DNA from: Tuctoria greenei | Lineage: Eukaryota; Streptophyta; Magnoliopsida; Poales; Poaceae | Length of the DNA stretch: 64,000 nucleotides | Assembly: GCA_036927565.1 (NCBI GenBank) | Contig: JAYESD010000001.1 | Span: 1 to 64,000, forward strand | Direction of reading: 5' to 3' | Part shown: piece by piece, positions 21,801 through 33,748 of the stretch | Layout of the letters: each line of letters opens with the position of its first letter | Numbering within the stretch: the first letter of the stretch is position 1 | The notes under the pieces: generated by a model | The model's input: only the letters and a program-made list of their open reading frames with translations | Databases searched by the model: none | Told to the model about the DNA's origin: nothing | Position numbers and translations under genes: made by a program

Positions 21801-24056
21801 GAGCAATTGATATGCCACAGGCCCTCAATATTGGATCAGAATCATAGTTACTACGCTTCAGTGCCTACCATTTAGGGTAAACATATACTTTCAATTAGAT
21901 CGATCACATGCAGTCATGTATGGTTGCAGTTAAATCAAAGATGACAACTCACATCATGGAGGACTGTCATCCTTTCTTGAGGCTTCTGTCTAGACTTCTC
22001 CACAAGGGACGACCTTTGTAGCGTAGACAGAGCTTTGGTGTATCGTTGCAATGGAACAAGCGAACACAGCTAGCAAGACAACACATAAGGACTTTGGATG
22101 CCAGATACTTTAAGCAAACGAGGATAAAAATTTAAATTGGCAGAAAGGCAAACCTCTATCGGGAAATAAGTTGGACGTTTTGGTTTCCCCACATTTATAC
22201 AAGGAAGATGACCAGAATAACATAGTTGGATCCCTTTTTTCTTCACAAAGTAGTCATAGACAGTTATTTCTACAGCATCACAGTCTCCATTGCCACCATT
22301 CCTCTGCTTCAGTGAAAACCTAGTTAAACATGTCCAGAAAGCAATTAATACTGGATCATGACATCAAGACTTACCAAGCAACAAACTAACAAGTTCGAAA
22401 CAAAAGAATGCCCCTATCAAATATCAAATTTAAGCATTCTGACATAAAAAAGCTCTTAGTAACAATAAAGGTTGGTAAACAACAAAAGTTCTGAGACAGG
22501 CTTAAAACACTAGGATATCCTTTTATTTCAAATTCCAGGCAAATCACAAAATAATGGAACAATGAGAAAAAGAATGATCTCACATCTGTTCATTGCAATT
22601 TCTGTCACTCAGACCAACAATCTTGAATTCTGAATTCGCGGGAGTGGTTTTTATACGCAAATTCTTGAGAGCACGTTTGGCCTACATTAAGTAGGCATAC
22701 ATCCAAAAATAGAATCATCAGAATCAATACGGCTGGGTTCTTGTTCATGCAGTTCAAGCCAGAGTGACTTACCCTTTGCCAGTCAATTCTGTCTGGGTGA
22801 TCAACTTTCTGGTTCAAAAGAAGAAAATCAATAACAGGGCCAGTCTTCACAATCATAGTTGTCGAAACATCTGCAAATTAAAAGAAAAATAACTTGACAC
22901 AAGCATGAAAGAACAAATGCAATACTACAGAATAACAATGCAGTTACATTAGTTTCAGATGAATACATACCCATGTTCAGGGAAAGCCCAGTCTGTGAAC
23001 CACGGAAGCTTGAATGGAATCCACGACAACCCATCACACCACCACCCAAGTCAACAAAATTATTAGGATTATTGTGAAAAAATGACTGACGGACTATAAG
23101 GCAGCCCCTGCAAACAGTTAAAAAAAATCATGCTCATGATGAATGGAAAATACAAGCATAATGACATAAGATACTTCGAGCTATAGGTATAATTGTCCAT
23201 GAAGATACTTGGTTACATACTGCATCGCGGAATGCTGTCTCAATATTATGTCCAGAACACGGAGGACCTCCTGGGAGTTCTCATTTTCTTCACCCCTAAT
23301 AACCTGACCAATGGCACTCATAGGAATTTTGGCTGCAAATGATAGTTCCACCTTGAAAGTCTTGGTCTGGTAAGGCCTTCTAACTCGCTTCCTGTCACCA
23401 CCTCCAGGGCTGTCATCGCCAACAGGGCTCCCATTGGCGGCAGTCCTATGGCCACGAAAGAGTGGAACAGAAATATGAATAACAATATAAAAACGCACAA
23501 AAACGGAAAGCGGGCGAAAAGAATAAAACTAACTTTCCAGTTGACACATCCTCCAGAACTACAGTGAACTCATTGTTTACTTGTGGAAGAGCACCAACTG
23601 TAAAGAGGCTCTTTTCTCCATCATATGCAAAGTCCTTGTTAGAAAGCTCAGACTGGTAGGTTTGCTGCAGTTTATCAATAACCTTTCTACCAACCCCTTT
23701 CGCATCAACTGGTCGATCATCGTCATATTTGAGGTTCACCTGTTGAAGTCAGACAAGACTCAACCAAGAATATATACAAACTAGGGTTGGAAAAGAATAC
23801 GCCATAAATAGAGGATTGTACATACATGATAATGGAAGAAAAAGTCTTGTGTGCTCTTCACGGTGACCTTAAAGTGATTTGAATACAGCTGGATTGGCTG
23901 CCCTTTTTTACCTATACCGGGCCTCGTCATCGGTAACCTCTTAGGCTTTGATGGTTTGTCTCCGCCTGCAGCATCAGTGGCTTTGATGGGGATGACATTT
24001 GGAGGCACGGGAGGTGGTGGAGGCAGCTCATCGGGCTCACCATCACGAGAGTCCAT
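18862..24056 (-). CDS. AGO4: AGO4-clade Argonaute
   Basis: Slicer of the AGO4/6/9 clade, which loads 24-nt siRNAs in the nucleus for RNA-directed DNA methylation. Twenty-two exons join in frame to 909 residues, normal for the clade: 23826-24056, 23534-23739, 23221-23445, 22971-23107, 22773-22870, 22584-22681, 22154-22319, 21953-22069, 21757-21864, 21429-21491, 21213-21326, 20977-21145, 20777-20889, 20559-20696, 20293-20420, 20122-20187, 19929-19992, 19653-19764, 19453-19526, 19253-19347, 19134-19165, 18862-19037. Landmarks in order: a Pro-rich start (PDELPPPPPVPPNVIP), N domain, PAZ (VYDYFVKKKGIQLCYSGHLP), MID, and PIWI with catalytic GMDVSHG, IIFRDGVSESQF and SRPTHYHVL (DDH type), ending RSSMFFC. 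The exon 21 donor is GC. A 5'-UTR intron ends near 24083. A SINE-like insertion sits in one intron (21578-21745). Confidence 0.95.
19817..19866 (+). repeat. Au-like SINE tail fragment in an AGO intron
   Basis: CAGCCTACTCCAACTTGCTT then GGGACTAAAAGGATTTGGTGG matches the Au SINE 3' end pattern. The head is missing. Confidence 0.55.
21578..21745 (+). mobile_element. tRNA-derived SINE-like insertion in an AGO intron
   Basis: A pol III A-box-like TAGCCCAGTTGGTTAAGG is followed ~40 nt later by a B-box-like AAGTTCGAGATC, then a unique body ending pyrimidine-rich (GGTTGGTCAAGTTTTTCTCT). It lies in the intron between exons 9 and 10, near the exon 9 donor. The target duplication is not evident. Confidence 0.5.
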
Positions 24057-25078
24057 TGTATTGTAAAACGAACAGAGCTCTCTGCAAGGAAACAAGAGCG
24101 GCAATGAATTCATGTCGATCGCAATTTAAAAGAATGTGACGATAACGCAACAGCGGCAAAATAATCAAGATGTTAAATGAACTATATCTATTACTTAGCA
24201 TATATCCGTACCATATTCTAAAGAAAAATGTTACATCAGCATAAATAAATGACGATTTTTTTTGTAGACCCCAGACGAATATGATTATGAGCACCCTGTG
24301 GCATCGAAGGAAGAAAGCTACTGCATTTCTTTCCTCGTCCATAACAGAGGCGGACCGACCGAGGTAACGCACGAGAGCTCCGGTCGTGAGACGCAGCTGC
24401 CCGCCATCGGTGGCGTCGCTGTCTGCCGCTTGAGTTGTTAACCGTCCCACATTGGGATGGAATCTCGTCGTCCCCGTCCCCCTGCAGGGATGGAGCCATC
24501 CCCACTACATCTACTAGCCTAAATGTCATCAACTACAGAAGGAAAGAGAAAGAGGGGATTGGGGGAGCAGAGATGAGCTCTCACCTTCCGCTCCGTGGAA
24601 GCTGAAGGGGCAACCCAAAACCCTAGGCGGCAGGCGGGCTCCTTTTTACTCAATGTCGATCGCTCCTCCTGCTATTGCTAGCACTGGTACGAGTAGTAGT
24701 TACTTATAAAGGAGGCGGAGCGGCAAACCGCACTCCGGGACGACACCTGGAGACCATTGCATCGAACTGTCGCGTCAGCCGACCGGACGGGCTTTGGACC
24801 TGGGCCTACTCGGTTGGGCTTTTGGGGGAAGTTGGGCTGGGCTTGGGCATGGTTCCCGGGGCCCGGCCTGCTACGACCAACTTTCGGACAAGCATCTAGT
24901 ACTCACTCATCTTCTTCGCCGTCCCCACCCAACCCAACCCAACCCAACCGTCCCCGCATTGACGCATCTTCACTCATCTTCTTCGTCGTCTCGCTCGATC
25001 CCCTCCTCGTCTCCTCGCCGGCCTCCATTTTCAGATCTCCTGCTACGACCAACCTTTGGCTTGGCTTGGGTTGTGGCG
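24057..25078. promoter_or_regulatory. Divergent ~1-kb region between AGO4 and a small gene
   Basis: The two start codons (AGO at 24056 minus, the small gene at 25079 plus) face away from each other. The first ~550 bp hold the AGO 5' leader and its intron (acceptor near 24083, probable first UTR exon near 24580-24640). The 24690-25075 stretch is GC-rich with an (AACCC)n pyrimidine tract and lacks a clear TATA box, suggesting a broad bidirectional promoter. Confidence 0.45.
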
Positions 25079-26168
25079 ATGTCGGCCTCGGCGAAAGGCA
25101 AATCCGCCGTCGGATCCGGATCCTCCAGAATCGAGGTACTGCAGACTGTTTCTGATTTCTGTCCGCCCCCTCCTCCTTCTCCTCCCGCGTATATATGCCA
25201 ATTCCAGCCCCATCTAGCTAGCAATTTGCTACTACTACAACCAGCTGAGCTCATCCGATCTCTTTCTCTCTGCTGCGTGTGGATGTACTGTCGCAGCAGA
25301 CCAAGGGGAAATCCTCAGCAGCAGCAGCAGCAGCAGCAGCAGCCTCGTCGTCTAGAACCACCAAGCGGACCACCACCACCACCAGAGGCAAGGCCGAGAA
25401 GAAGGTCTACTCCCTGCCCGGTCAGAAGTTTGATCCACCCGAGGAGACAGAGCCTCTCAGGATATTCTACGAGTCACTGTCCAAGCAGATTCCCTCCAGC
25501 GAGATGGCTCTATTCTGGTACGTACTAGTACTATTTTACTTTCCGATTCCTCTCGCGGCTAATTGCTTCTATCTCCTCTCTTCCCTCCCTCCTCGACTTC
25601 CAAATTAAGGCAACAACCGGCTGTTATTTTAGGAACTACTAGTAGAAGCATCTTGAGGCATCATGCTAACTAAGAAAGCTGCAAGGAATGGCAAGAAAAA
25701 CTTGCTCCTAAACTGCATGCAGTGAAATTGAACTGTTTTCGTGAAAAAAAAAAATCTTATATGATTCCTGTAAAATTCCATTGTTCCAAAGGGAGCCATT
25801 ATTTGCAGACTGCTCTTGAACACGAGAATTTAGCATGCTGGGATAGCAGATTACGATCACGCAGATGCTTGACTATCTTGCAAAACACTTGTTTGTGGTT
25901 TTGTTTTTTCTCCATTACCTCTAACAGGTTAATGGAGCATGGTCTGTTGCCTCCGGAGAGAGCAAAGAAAGCATATGAAAGAAAGCAAAAGCGGCAACAG
26001 CAAATACGAATGGGTACCCCCATTAAGCCTACCGTACTAAAAGGTAGAGCTGAAAATTCAAAGAAACCAGTTACATCAACAAGTATGGATTCCAAGTCAA
26101 AGAAAAGAGTTGATTACAGTGATGAAGATGATGACTTCATTGTGAAAATGAAGAGGACCAAAGGATGA
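25079..26168 (+). CDS. Conserved plant protein of unknown function
   Basis: Exons 25079-25135, 25297-25517 and 25928-26168 join in frame to 172 residues. The N-terminus is low complexity (MSASAKGKSAVGSGSSRIE, an alanine run encoded by (CAG)n-type repeats, Thr/Arg-rich TTKR). The core KVYSLPGQKFDPPEETEPLR and IFYESLSKQIPSSEMALFWL, MEHGLLPPERAKKAYERKQK, is a block I recognise as conserved across plants without a named function. The C-terminus is basic then acidic (SKKRVDYSDEDDDFIVKMKR), compatible with nuclear localisation. It shares a ~1-kb divergent promoter region with AGO4. I assign no function. Confidence 0.8.
25317..25343 (+). repeat. CAG trinucleotide run (coding, poly-Ala)
   Basis: A run of CAG repeats inside exon 2 is read as GCA and encodes about nine alanines. 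It is a likely length-variable microsatellite. Confidence 0.8.
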
Positions 26169-26740
26169 CGTACAAGATGGAAACAGTGCTCAATAAATCG
26201 TCCTGTGCAGTCCATGGTTTCAGTGATCCTCTTTTCTATTGACCGGCTATACGTACTTGAGGACTACAGAAACAGATACATTGTTTAGGATGGTAAAATA
26301 AATGTGGTGTCGACAGTTAGCATACTACTCCCTCTGTTCCCGTGAACTTGTCGCTTTGTAGTTCAAAAATGAACTACAAAGCGATAAGTTTATGGGGACG
26401 GGGGGGAGTACGTGTGTTCTGGGAGCATTGCATTTTTTTCTCTAGCAGTCTAGCTCAAAAAGAAACAGATATATTTGCACTATTCCGTTCCTGTATCATG
26501 AAGAGATGAAGGTTGCAAAGTTTGTGATGTTCTTGCACTGGAAATGCCTGGCCGGGGGTACTCTCACGTACAGTAGTATATATGTACAGGCTACAGTTTA
26601 CATGTTTTGGGAGCCATCAGCAGTATTTATACTCATCATCTGTCAAAGTATACATGAGAGGGCGTACAATTTACAGAGCCTGATACAGTACATATGATGG
26701 ACGATTCGATCGACAGAACATGTCGTTGCGTCTGATTACT
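26169..26740. other. Convergent 3' region with one MITE
   Basis: Probable 3' UTRs of the small gene and the aspartic protease. A MITE is at 26326-26410; nothing else recognisable. Confidence 0.5.
26326..26410. mobile_element. Stowaway-like MITE (85 bp)
   Basis: TACTCCCTCTGTTCCCGTGA ... GGGGACGGGGGGGAGTA. The inner arms CTTGTCGCTTTGTAGTTCA / TGAACTACAAAGCGATAAG form a near-perfect hairpin. Confidence 0.85.
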
Positions 26741-28357
26741 TCAGGCGCGGTGGTTTGAGTTGTGGTCGGTGCACTTGTCCTTCCTGAACCTGATCCTCTC
26801 GCCCATGTGGTCGAACTCCCAGATGTGCTCCTGCATGAGGACGTTGCCGATTATCCCGGGCCCTGTATCCAGCTTCCGGAAGGCCAGGCACGCCACCCCC
26901 GGCACCACCTCCGGCATGACGACGCTCTTGGCGTCCGGCTCAAGCCTCGCGCCGCCCTCCAGCTCCACCGTGAACCTGGGGATGGTCACGTTGTGCGCCG
27001 GGTCCACCCCGTCGCCGGTGAAGGTCCAGCTGTAGCAGAACTCGAAGCCAGCAATGTCGGTCACCCGCTGCAGGTGGGCCAGGTGCCTATCCAGGGCCTT
27101 GGTCACGGCCGCGTACGCCGGCGGCGCGAGGCCCGTCAGCGAGGTGCCCGTGTCGAGGATCATGCCGGCTCCGACGACGGCGTCGTCCCACACCTCGGGC
27201 GGGATGTCCAGCAGCTCGCCAGCCACCGTGATGCAGGTGACGCGAGCACCGTACGCGACCTCCATGTCCGGGTGGTACTTGAGCGGCGTCTCCATGGTGC
27301 CCGGGGCGTTCACGGCGGGGTTGCTGCCGAAGGTGAGGTAGCTGGAGGCGTTGCGGCTGCTGTTGGTGCTGAGGAGGCAGAAGGAGAAGCGGCCGCTGAA
27401 GCGCTTGGCGGCGTGGATCCCGAAGGAGATGCCGCTGTTGCCGAGCGCGAGCACGCCGTCGTGGGAGTCGACGCTGCCGCCGGCCTCGAAGGTGGAACAT
27501 CCAAGGATGAGGCCCGGCAGCTTGGCCATCCGCCCGCCGGACAGCGCCACCGTAGCCTTCTCCTTGCCGTAGATGCCGCTCGTCGTCGTGCCGTCCTGCA
27601 CCCTGCACATTTATTTGGTTTCAACACATCAGCTAGGCATGTGATGATTACACATCAGCCAAGTGTAAAATGCTTACACTTGATAGTAGCTGCACGATGC
27701 GGTCTGGTTAGGACTCTGGCACTGGTTGTAGGGCAGCTCCGCGCATTCCTGCTGCGAGCAGCGAATCCTCCGCCACGACGACGACCTCGCCGGCCGGTAC
27801 CAGTTCTTGAGCACCTTGACCGGCGCGCTCCCCCCGTCCATCGATAGTACGCTGACCGTCGGCGCCCGCTGCACGCGGGGCCGCCCGTAGTGCTTCCCCC
27901 CGCGGCGGCGCAGGCGGCAGTTGATCCACGTCAGGTCGGTGGCGGTGTCCAGGACCAGGTTGTAGGGCAGCGCCGGCGTGCCAAAGCGGACCACCACAAG
28001 GTACATGCCGACGTGCGCGATGTTGATGGCGCTCCGCATCGGCAGCTCGAACATCGAGGTGCTGGACATCACCTCCGGCAGCTTGGACGACTCGCGCGCC
28101 TGCCTTCTTCTGCTACCGGTGACGTTTCTGGAGATCTGCCGGTGCCGGAGGAGATCCTTGGCCTCCATGGCACGGTAGTGCTCCAGCCGCTCCTCCACAG
28201 ATTCGGGCACGGCCGGCGGGATGACCGGGAGGTGGCAGGAGCTGCCGGGCTCGAAGACATCGTCGTCGACGATCTCGACTGACGCCACCAGCTGCTGCAG
28301 CTGCAATAAGCAGATGAGGATGCCATGGAGGCAGAGGAGGAGAACAGAGGCCCGCAT
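26741..28357 (-). CDS. Secreted pepsin-like aspartic protease (A1 family)
   Basis: Exons 27678-28357 and 26741-27602 join in frame to 513 residues. An N-terminal signal peptide (MRASVLLLCLHGILICLLQL) is followed by a propeptide-like region. The first active-site motif is LDTATDLTWINC: canonical enzymes have DTG, so Gly is replaced by Ala here. The second motif is the normal ILDTGTSLTGL. The fold continues through FSFCLLSTNSSRNASSYLTF to a terminal GIIGNVLMQEHIWEFD motif, as in plant nepenthesin/CND41-like proteases. The cysteine-rich insertion (CRLRRRGG, CSQQECAELPYNQC) fits the same group. Probably apoplastic or vacuolar. Activity is uncertain because of the DTA motif, though it may be a subfamily trait. 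The long plus-strand open frame at 26762-27847 is its GC-rich shadow. Confidence 0.9.
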
Positions 28358-29199
28358 GACGACGGTGGCCCCTTCCCTCTTGGTCTTAGCTTGGGTATGG
28401 CTATGCTACCGGCCGGGACAGACAGGTCGGAGTCGGAGCAGAGGAGGACGCCATTGTCCTCCTCCTTGCTTGCTGTTGAGTTAGCTTGTGGTTGCGAGCA
28501 CTTTCAGGGGGCCAATAATTAGGCATCTCGTTTCCCATGGGAGATCGACCAGAATAAGACGATCGATTGGGTTTGCCTATAATTATTTTCTATCTCTGTC
28601 TGCCTGCCTATTCTCGTCAGACCAATATATACACCTCTTGTCCGGTTACTACTGTAGTTATACAACGGTCCAGGTCCAGCAGACGGTGACCGGACATATG
28701 CTGGTCTGGTCGTCGATCGACAACATGCATCAGCAAAAGAATGCTGCGACGAGCTGCTGCATGTCTTGGCTTCCTATGGACACGCATCGGAGCCAAGAAA
28801 GAACGAGCAGCAGCATGCATGTCCAGTCCCCGTCTCTCTCTCTGTCTAGTCCGTCGTCAGTCACCACTGCACTGCATCTGCATCTGCATGCATACGTTAA
28901 GTTGATCACCTGACTGAATGAATGAGGACATTCCTTCCCGCCCGCGCCGCTGCACTCATTGCTACGCTGCTTTTGCCTTTTGCTTTTCCATCCTCCTCTC
29001 TCCTCGTCTCCTTCAAAAGAAGAGAAAGCCATTGATGATGGCGTCTCCATCCATCGTCAGATCAGCCGTGCATGCAAACTCGCTCTCATCCCCACCTCGC
29101 CACCTCCCTTAGCTTGTTATATGCGTATATCCGGATCCATCCATTGCTTGAGCTTGCCAAATCATCATATTCTGCAGGGCCGGGGAGCTGGAGCTAGCT
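28358..29199. other. Divergent region, protease / receptor kinase
   Basis: 842 bp between divergent starts, presumably both promoters. It has GCATCTGCATCTGCATGCAT repeats near 28870 and a (TCTC)n tract near 28840. No supported gene. Confidence 0.4.
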
Positions 29200-32100
29200 A
29201 TGGCTTGGATTACTCGTGCTCTCCTCTCCTATCGCGGCCTGGTGCTGCTGCCAGCTGCTCTCATCCTGACGATGTGCTCCCTCCACTCAGCTGCTAGTGA
29301 TGATAAGGATCGGCGAAGGGAGCAGGCTGCCGTGTTGGTCGCCGTCAAGGAGTCCTTCGCTTCTCCTGTTCCGGGTCCGTTGCAGAGCTGGAGCCTCGCC
29401 GACTACGCCTCGCTCTGCTCCTCCTGGGCCGGCGTCGCCTGCGCTTCCGACAACTGCACCGTCGTGTCGCTGGACATCTCCGGCTACAACGTCTCCGGGG
29501 CGCTGTCGCCGGCCATCGGCGGCCTCGTCCACCTGCAGTCCCTCTCCGTGGCCGGCAACTCCCTCGCCGGCGAGCTGCCGCCCAGCATTGCGGCCCTCCG
29601 CAACCTCCGGCACCTCAACCTGTCCAACAACCAGTTCAACGGCAGCCTGTCGTCGTTCAACTTGTCCGGGATGGGCAGCCTCCAGGTGCTGGACCTGTAC
29701 GACAACGACATCGCCGGCCCGCTCCCGGCCGGCGGGCTCCCCGATGAGCTCCGGCACCTGGACCTCGGCGGCAACTTCTTCTCCGGCAGCATCCCCAAGG
29801 GATTCGTCGGTGGCTTGAGGGCCATCGAGTTCCTGTCGGTGGCGGGCAACAGCCTCGGCGGGGCCATCCCGCCGGAGCTCGGCAACCTGACGACGCTGCG
29901 GCAGCTGTTCCTGGGCTACTTCAACCAGTTTTCTTCGTCGGAGGGCGGCAATGGCATCCCCGCGGAGCTGGGCGGGCTGAGGAACCTGGTCCACCTGGAC
30001 CTCGCCAGCTGCGGCCTGCAGGGGCCCATCCCGGCGTCGCTGGGCGGGCTCAGCAGGCTGGACACGCTCTACCTGCAGACCAACCAGCTGAACGGCAGCC
30101 TCCCGGCGTCGATGCTGGGCAACCTCACCGCGCTCAGGTTCCTGGACGTGTCCAACAACGCGCTGACGGGGGAGATCCCGCCCGAGCTCGCCGCTGCCAC
30201 TCAGCTCAGGCTGCTCAACGTGTTCATGAACCGCTTCCGCGGCGGCATCCCGGGGTTCATTGCGGAGCTTCGGCACCTGGAGGTCCTCAAGATGTGGCAG
30301 AACAACCTGACGGGCTCCATCCCGGCGGAGTTGGGTGTCGCGGCGCCGCTCCGGGAGGTGGACCTATCGACGAACCGGCTGACGGGGGAGGTGCCGCGGT
30401 GGGTGTGCGCGCGCGGCGAGCTGGAGATCCTCATCCTCCTCGACAATTTCCTCTTCGGGGCGGTGCCGGAGGGGCTGGGCGCGTGCCCGACTCTGACGCG
30501 GGTGCGGCTGGGGCACAACTACCTCACCGGGCCGCTCCCCCGCGGATTCCTGTACCTGCCGGCGCTCACCACCCTGGAGCTGCAGAGCAACTACCTGGGA
30601 GGAGCCCTGCAGCCGCCTTGCCCCTGGCGGCCGGGTAGGAGGAGGAGGAGCAGGAGGTGGCTGTCGTTGCTGAACCTGTCGGACAACCGGTTCAACGGCT
30701 CGCTCCCGGCCTCCATCGGCAACTTGTCCTCGCTGCAGACGCTCCTCCTCGGCGGCAACCGGTTCGGCGGCTCGATCCCGCCGCAGCTCGGGCGGCTGAA
30801 GCGGCTGCTGAAGCTGGACCTTAGCGGCAACCAGCTCCGGGGCGCGGTGCCCGGCGAGCTCGGCGAGTGCGCGTCGCTTACGTACCTGGACCTGAGCGCC
30901 AACCAGCTCTCCGGCGCGATCCCCGCGCGGCTGGCGCACATCAAGATACTCAACTATCTCAACGTGTCGTGGAACATGCTCAGCGGCAGCATCCCGCGCG
31001 AGCTCGGCGGCATCAAGAGCCTCACCGCCGCCGACTTGTCGCACAACGACCTGTCCGGCCGCGTGCCGGAGAACATGGCCTACTTGTTCAATGCGTCGTC
31101 GTTCGAGGGCAACCCGCTGTTGTTGCTGAACAAGGACGACGACGACGGTGGCCCCCCGAGGCTGTGGCCGCCGCAGCAGAACGAGCAGCAGGGTAATAAT
31201 AGTAGTAACAATAATGATAGGAAGAAGAAGAAGAAGCTAGTACTGGAGGTGGCTGCGCTTGGCCTCCTTGCGTTCTCCGTGGCGTTCGCGGCCGCGGCGG
31301 TGGCGACGACGCGGTCAGCGATGCTCAGGACCGCCCGGAGCCGGCGGTGGCTGATGACGGCGTTCCAGAAGGTGTCGTTCGGGTGCGAGGACGTGGTGCG
31401 GTGCGTGAAGGAGAACTGCGTGGTGGGCCGCGGCGGGGCCGGGGTGGTGTACCGCGGGACCATGCCCGGCGGCGAGTGCGTGGCGGTGAAGCGGATCGTC
31501 GCGGTGGGGGACGGCGGCTTCCAGGCGGAGGTGGAGACGCTGGGGAGGATCCGGCACCGCCACATCGTGCGGCTGCTGGCCGTCTGCGCTCACGAGAAGG
31601 AGAAGGAGAAGCTGCTGGTGTACGAGTACATGGTGAACGGGAGCCTGGGGGAGAGGCTGCACGGAATTTCCAAGGAAGAGGAGGAGGAGAAAGGGACGCC
31701 GCTGACGTGGGCGACGCGGCTGCGCGTGGCCACCGAGGCGGCCAAGGGTCTGTGCTACCTCCACCACGACTGCTCGCCGGCGATCCTCCACCGCGACGTC
31801 AAGTCCAACAACATCCTGCTGGACGCGCGCATGGAGGCGCACGTCGCCGATTTCGGGCTCGCCAAGTTCCTCCGCGGCAACGGGGCATCCGAGTGCATGT
31901 CCGCCATTGCCGGCTCCTACGGCTACATCGCGCCAGGTTGTTGGTTAATTAGTTTGTTGCTTCTTCTTCTTCCTCCGATCATTTGATTTGATTCTTCAGC
32001 CCAATCTATATATAATCTGCTCTGCTCTCTGCGCCTCTGCCAAAAGAGAAAACTGCCATGCATGCGTCCCATTCCATTCTTCCATGCACTCCGATCCAGC

Positions 32101-33029
32101 CAGCGCAGATCAGATGATGACTCGAGATAGAACAACACGGTACACTAGTAGTAGATCTGGCTAGGCTACCACTACCAGAGCAAAGCAAAGCAAAGCAAAG
32201 CAAAGCAAAGCAAAGGAGACAGATGATGACTCGACTCCTCAAAGGAAGAGCTTCTCGCACTTTTTGCTCCAAACATCTTTTACTCCTGCGCTGCACGCTT
32301 GAATCTGCATGCATGCATGGGTCCTTTTTGACCAGCAGGCCAATCACTTGCTTTGCGTTCTTCGTTGTATGTGTTTACTAGCTAGATGCTTTTACTTGGC
32401 CATGACAGCTTTATTAGCTTCAGGCAGGAGATCAGTAGTAACTTTGACGGTTGGTTTGCTTTTAGTAAAGGAAAGGCACAAGGATGGAGAACAGCTGATC
32501 GTCGATCAGAAAAGCTTTATTTACCATGGACTAGCTCCTTTTATCTGCTTGGGCAACAGAGTCTCTTTGCTGCTGCTCTTTAACTAATTATTCATTCATT
32601 ATAGTTATAATAATAACAGATCATCAGCCTATAGTATGCTGACTGGGTTGGGTTAATGGGTTGTTGGTTGCAGAGTATGCGTACAGTTTGAAGGTGGACG
32701 AGAAGAGCGACGTGTACAGCTTCGGGGTGGTCCTGCTGGAGCTGATAACGGGGCAGAAGCCGGTGGGGGAGCACCTGCGTCTGCGGCGGCAGGGGGAGGA
32801 CGACGATGGCGCCGTGGACCTGGTGCAGTGGGCGCGGGCGAGGAACAAGCAGGACCACGGCGGGGTGCTCGGCTTGCTGGACCCGCGCCTCGGCGGCGAC
32901 GTGCCGCTGGGGGAGGCGGCGCAGCTGCTGTTGGTGGCCATGCTCTGCGTGCAGGAGCTCAGCGTGGAGCGCCCCACCATGCGCGAAGTCGTCCACATGC
33001 TCCAACAGGCCGCCGGACTTGTTTCCTAG
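29200..33029 (+). CDS. BAM3: LRR receptor kinase, BAM/CLAVATA1 type
   Basis: Plasma-membrane receptor-like kinase of LRR subfamily XI, which perceives CLE peptides. Exons 29200-31936 and 32674-33029 join in frame (phase 1) to 1030 residues. A signal peptide (about residues 1-30) is followed by the LRRNT cap (SWSLADYASLCSSWAGVACA) and about 20 LRRs of the NLxxLDLSxNxLxGxIP type, with the CLV1/BAM-like sequence LFLGYFNQF. The transmembrane segment is LVLEVAALGLLAFSVAFAAA. The kinase has a P-loop VGRGGAGVVYRG, VAVKR lysine, catalytic HRDVKSNNILL, DFGLAKFL and SAIAGSYGYIAPEYAY activation segment, so it looks active. The single intron at GYIAP-EYAY is the family position. BAM3 rather than BAM1/2 is my best guess from remembered synteny; Asn/Lys-rich juxtamembrane residues are variable. 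Antisense frames at 29287-30276 and 30364-31044 are shadows. Confidence 0.92.
32176..32216. repeat. (AGCAA)n microsatellite in the receptor-kinase intron
   Basis: About eight AGCAA/AAAGC pentamers in the 737-bp intron. Likely length-polymorphic. Confidence 0.85.
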
Positions 33030-33748
33030 CTAGTGTACGTAGATACGGTTCCTCCATCTAGACTGTACGTGTGGTAAGCATAACCTTTCAGCTTGCTTAT
33101 CGCATGTCCACCTCCTTCTTGAAGATGGAGTGAACAGGGGCTCTAGCTGATGGTGGAGAAGGAGTAGCTGATGGAGGAGGGTGGAAGGGATGAATGATAC
33201 CTTGCCTCCTCCTAATTGTGTACGTACGTAATTGTGTGGTGGCGGTGGGAGGTCTCACTCTCATGGATGCGATGCGATGCGTGCGTTGTTAATTTGTTGG
33301 GTTCCTGCTTGTTTCTTTCTTTCTTCCTGGTCATAGGGCGCAGAGCAATATGCTCTTCTCCGATGAGACGGTTGAACTAGAACCGACAGGAGCGACGAGA
33401 AGATGGGATCCAGGCGGTTGCCTCCTCTCTCTCTCTGTTCTTGCGCGCGTGTGTGACGTGGAATCATACTAGTTCAGATCCGATTCCTTTCGTTTATTAT
33501 GCCCACGACGATGATAAAGCACCGGACCGGACACGAGGTATTTTTCTGATGGAAATGAGCACCGACAATCTGATCAGCGGGTTGGGATGGACCAGACAGC
33601 GCGGAGGAGTAGGAGTATTAATCAGTGGACGGACGAAGCCTCTTCACCTCCTCCTCCTTTCCCTGATTCCCTCCCATCTTCTCGGCAGTCGCCCGCCGGC
33701 CCTAGCCTCCTCCTCCTCCACCGCCCACACACCCTTTGATCAGAGGAG
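33030..33748. other. Receptor-kinase 3' region and NDPK promoter
   Basis: The probable 3' UTR is followed by the presumed promoter. GATGCGATGCGATGCGTGCG near 33265 and CT-rich tracts. No gene seen. Confidence 0.4.

Noticed and set aside
26762..27847. 361-residue plus-strand open frame
   Set aside because: It is the antisense shadow of the GC-rich aspartic protease exons; its composition is Val/Glu/Ala/His-rich and no domain is visible.
29287..31842. Long minus-strand open frames (329, 226 and 175 residues)
   Set aside because: Antisense to the LRR receptor kinase; GC-rich third positions keep the opposite frame open.
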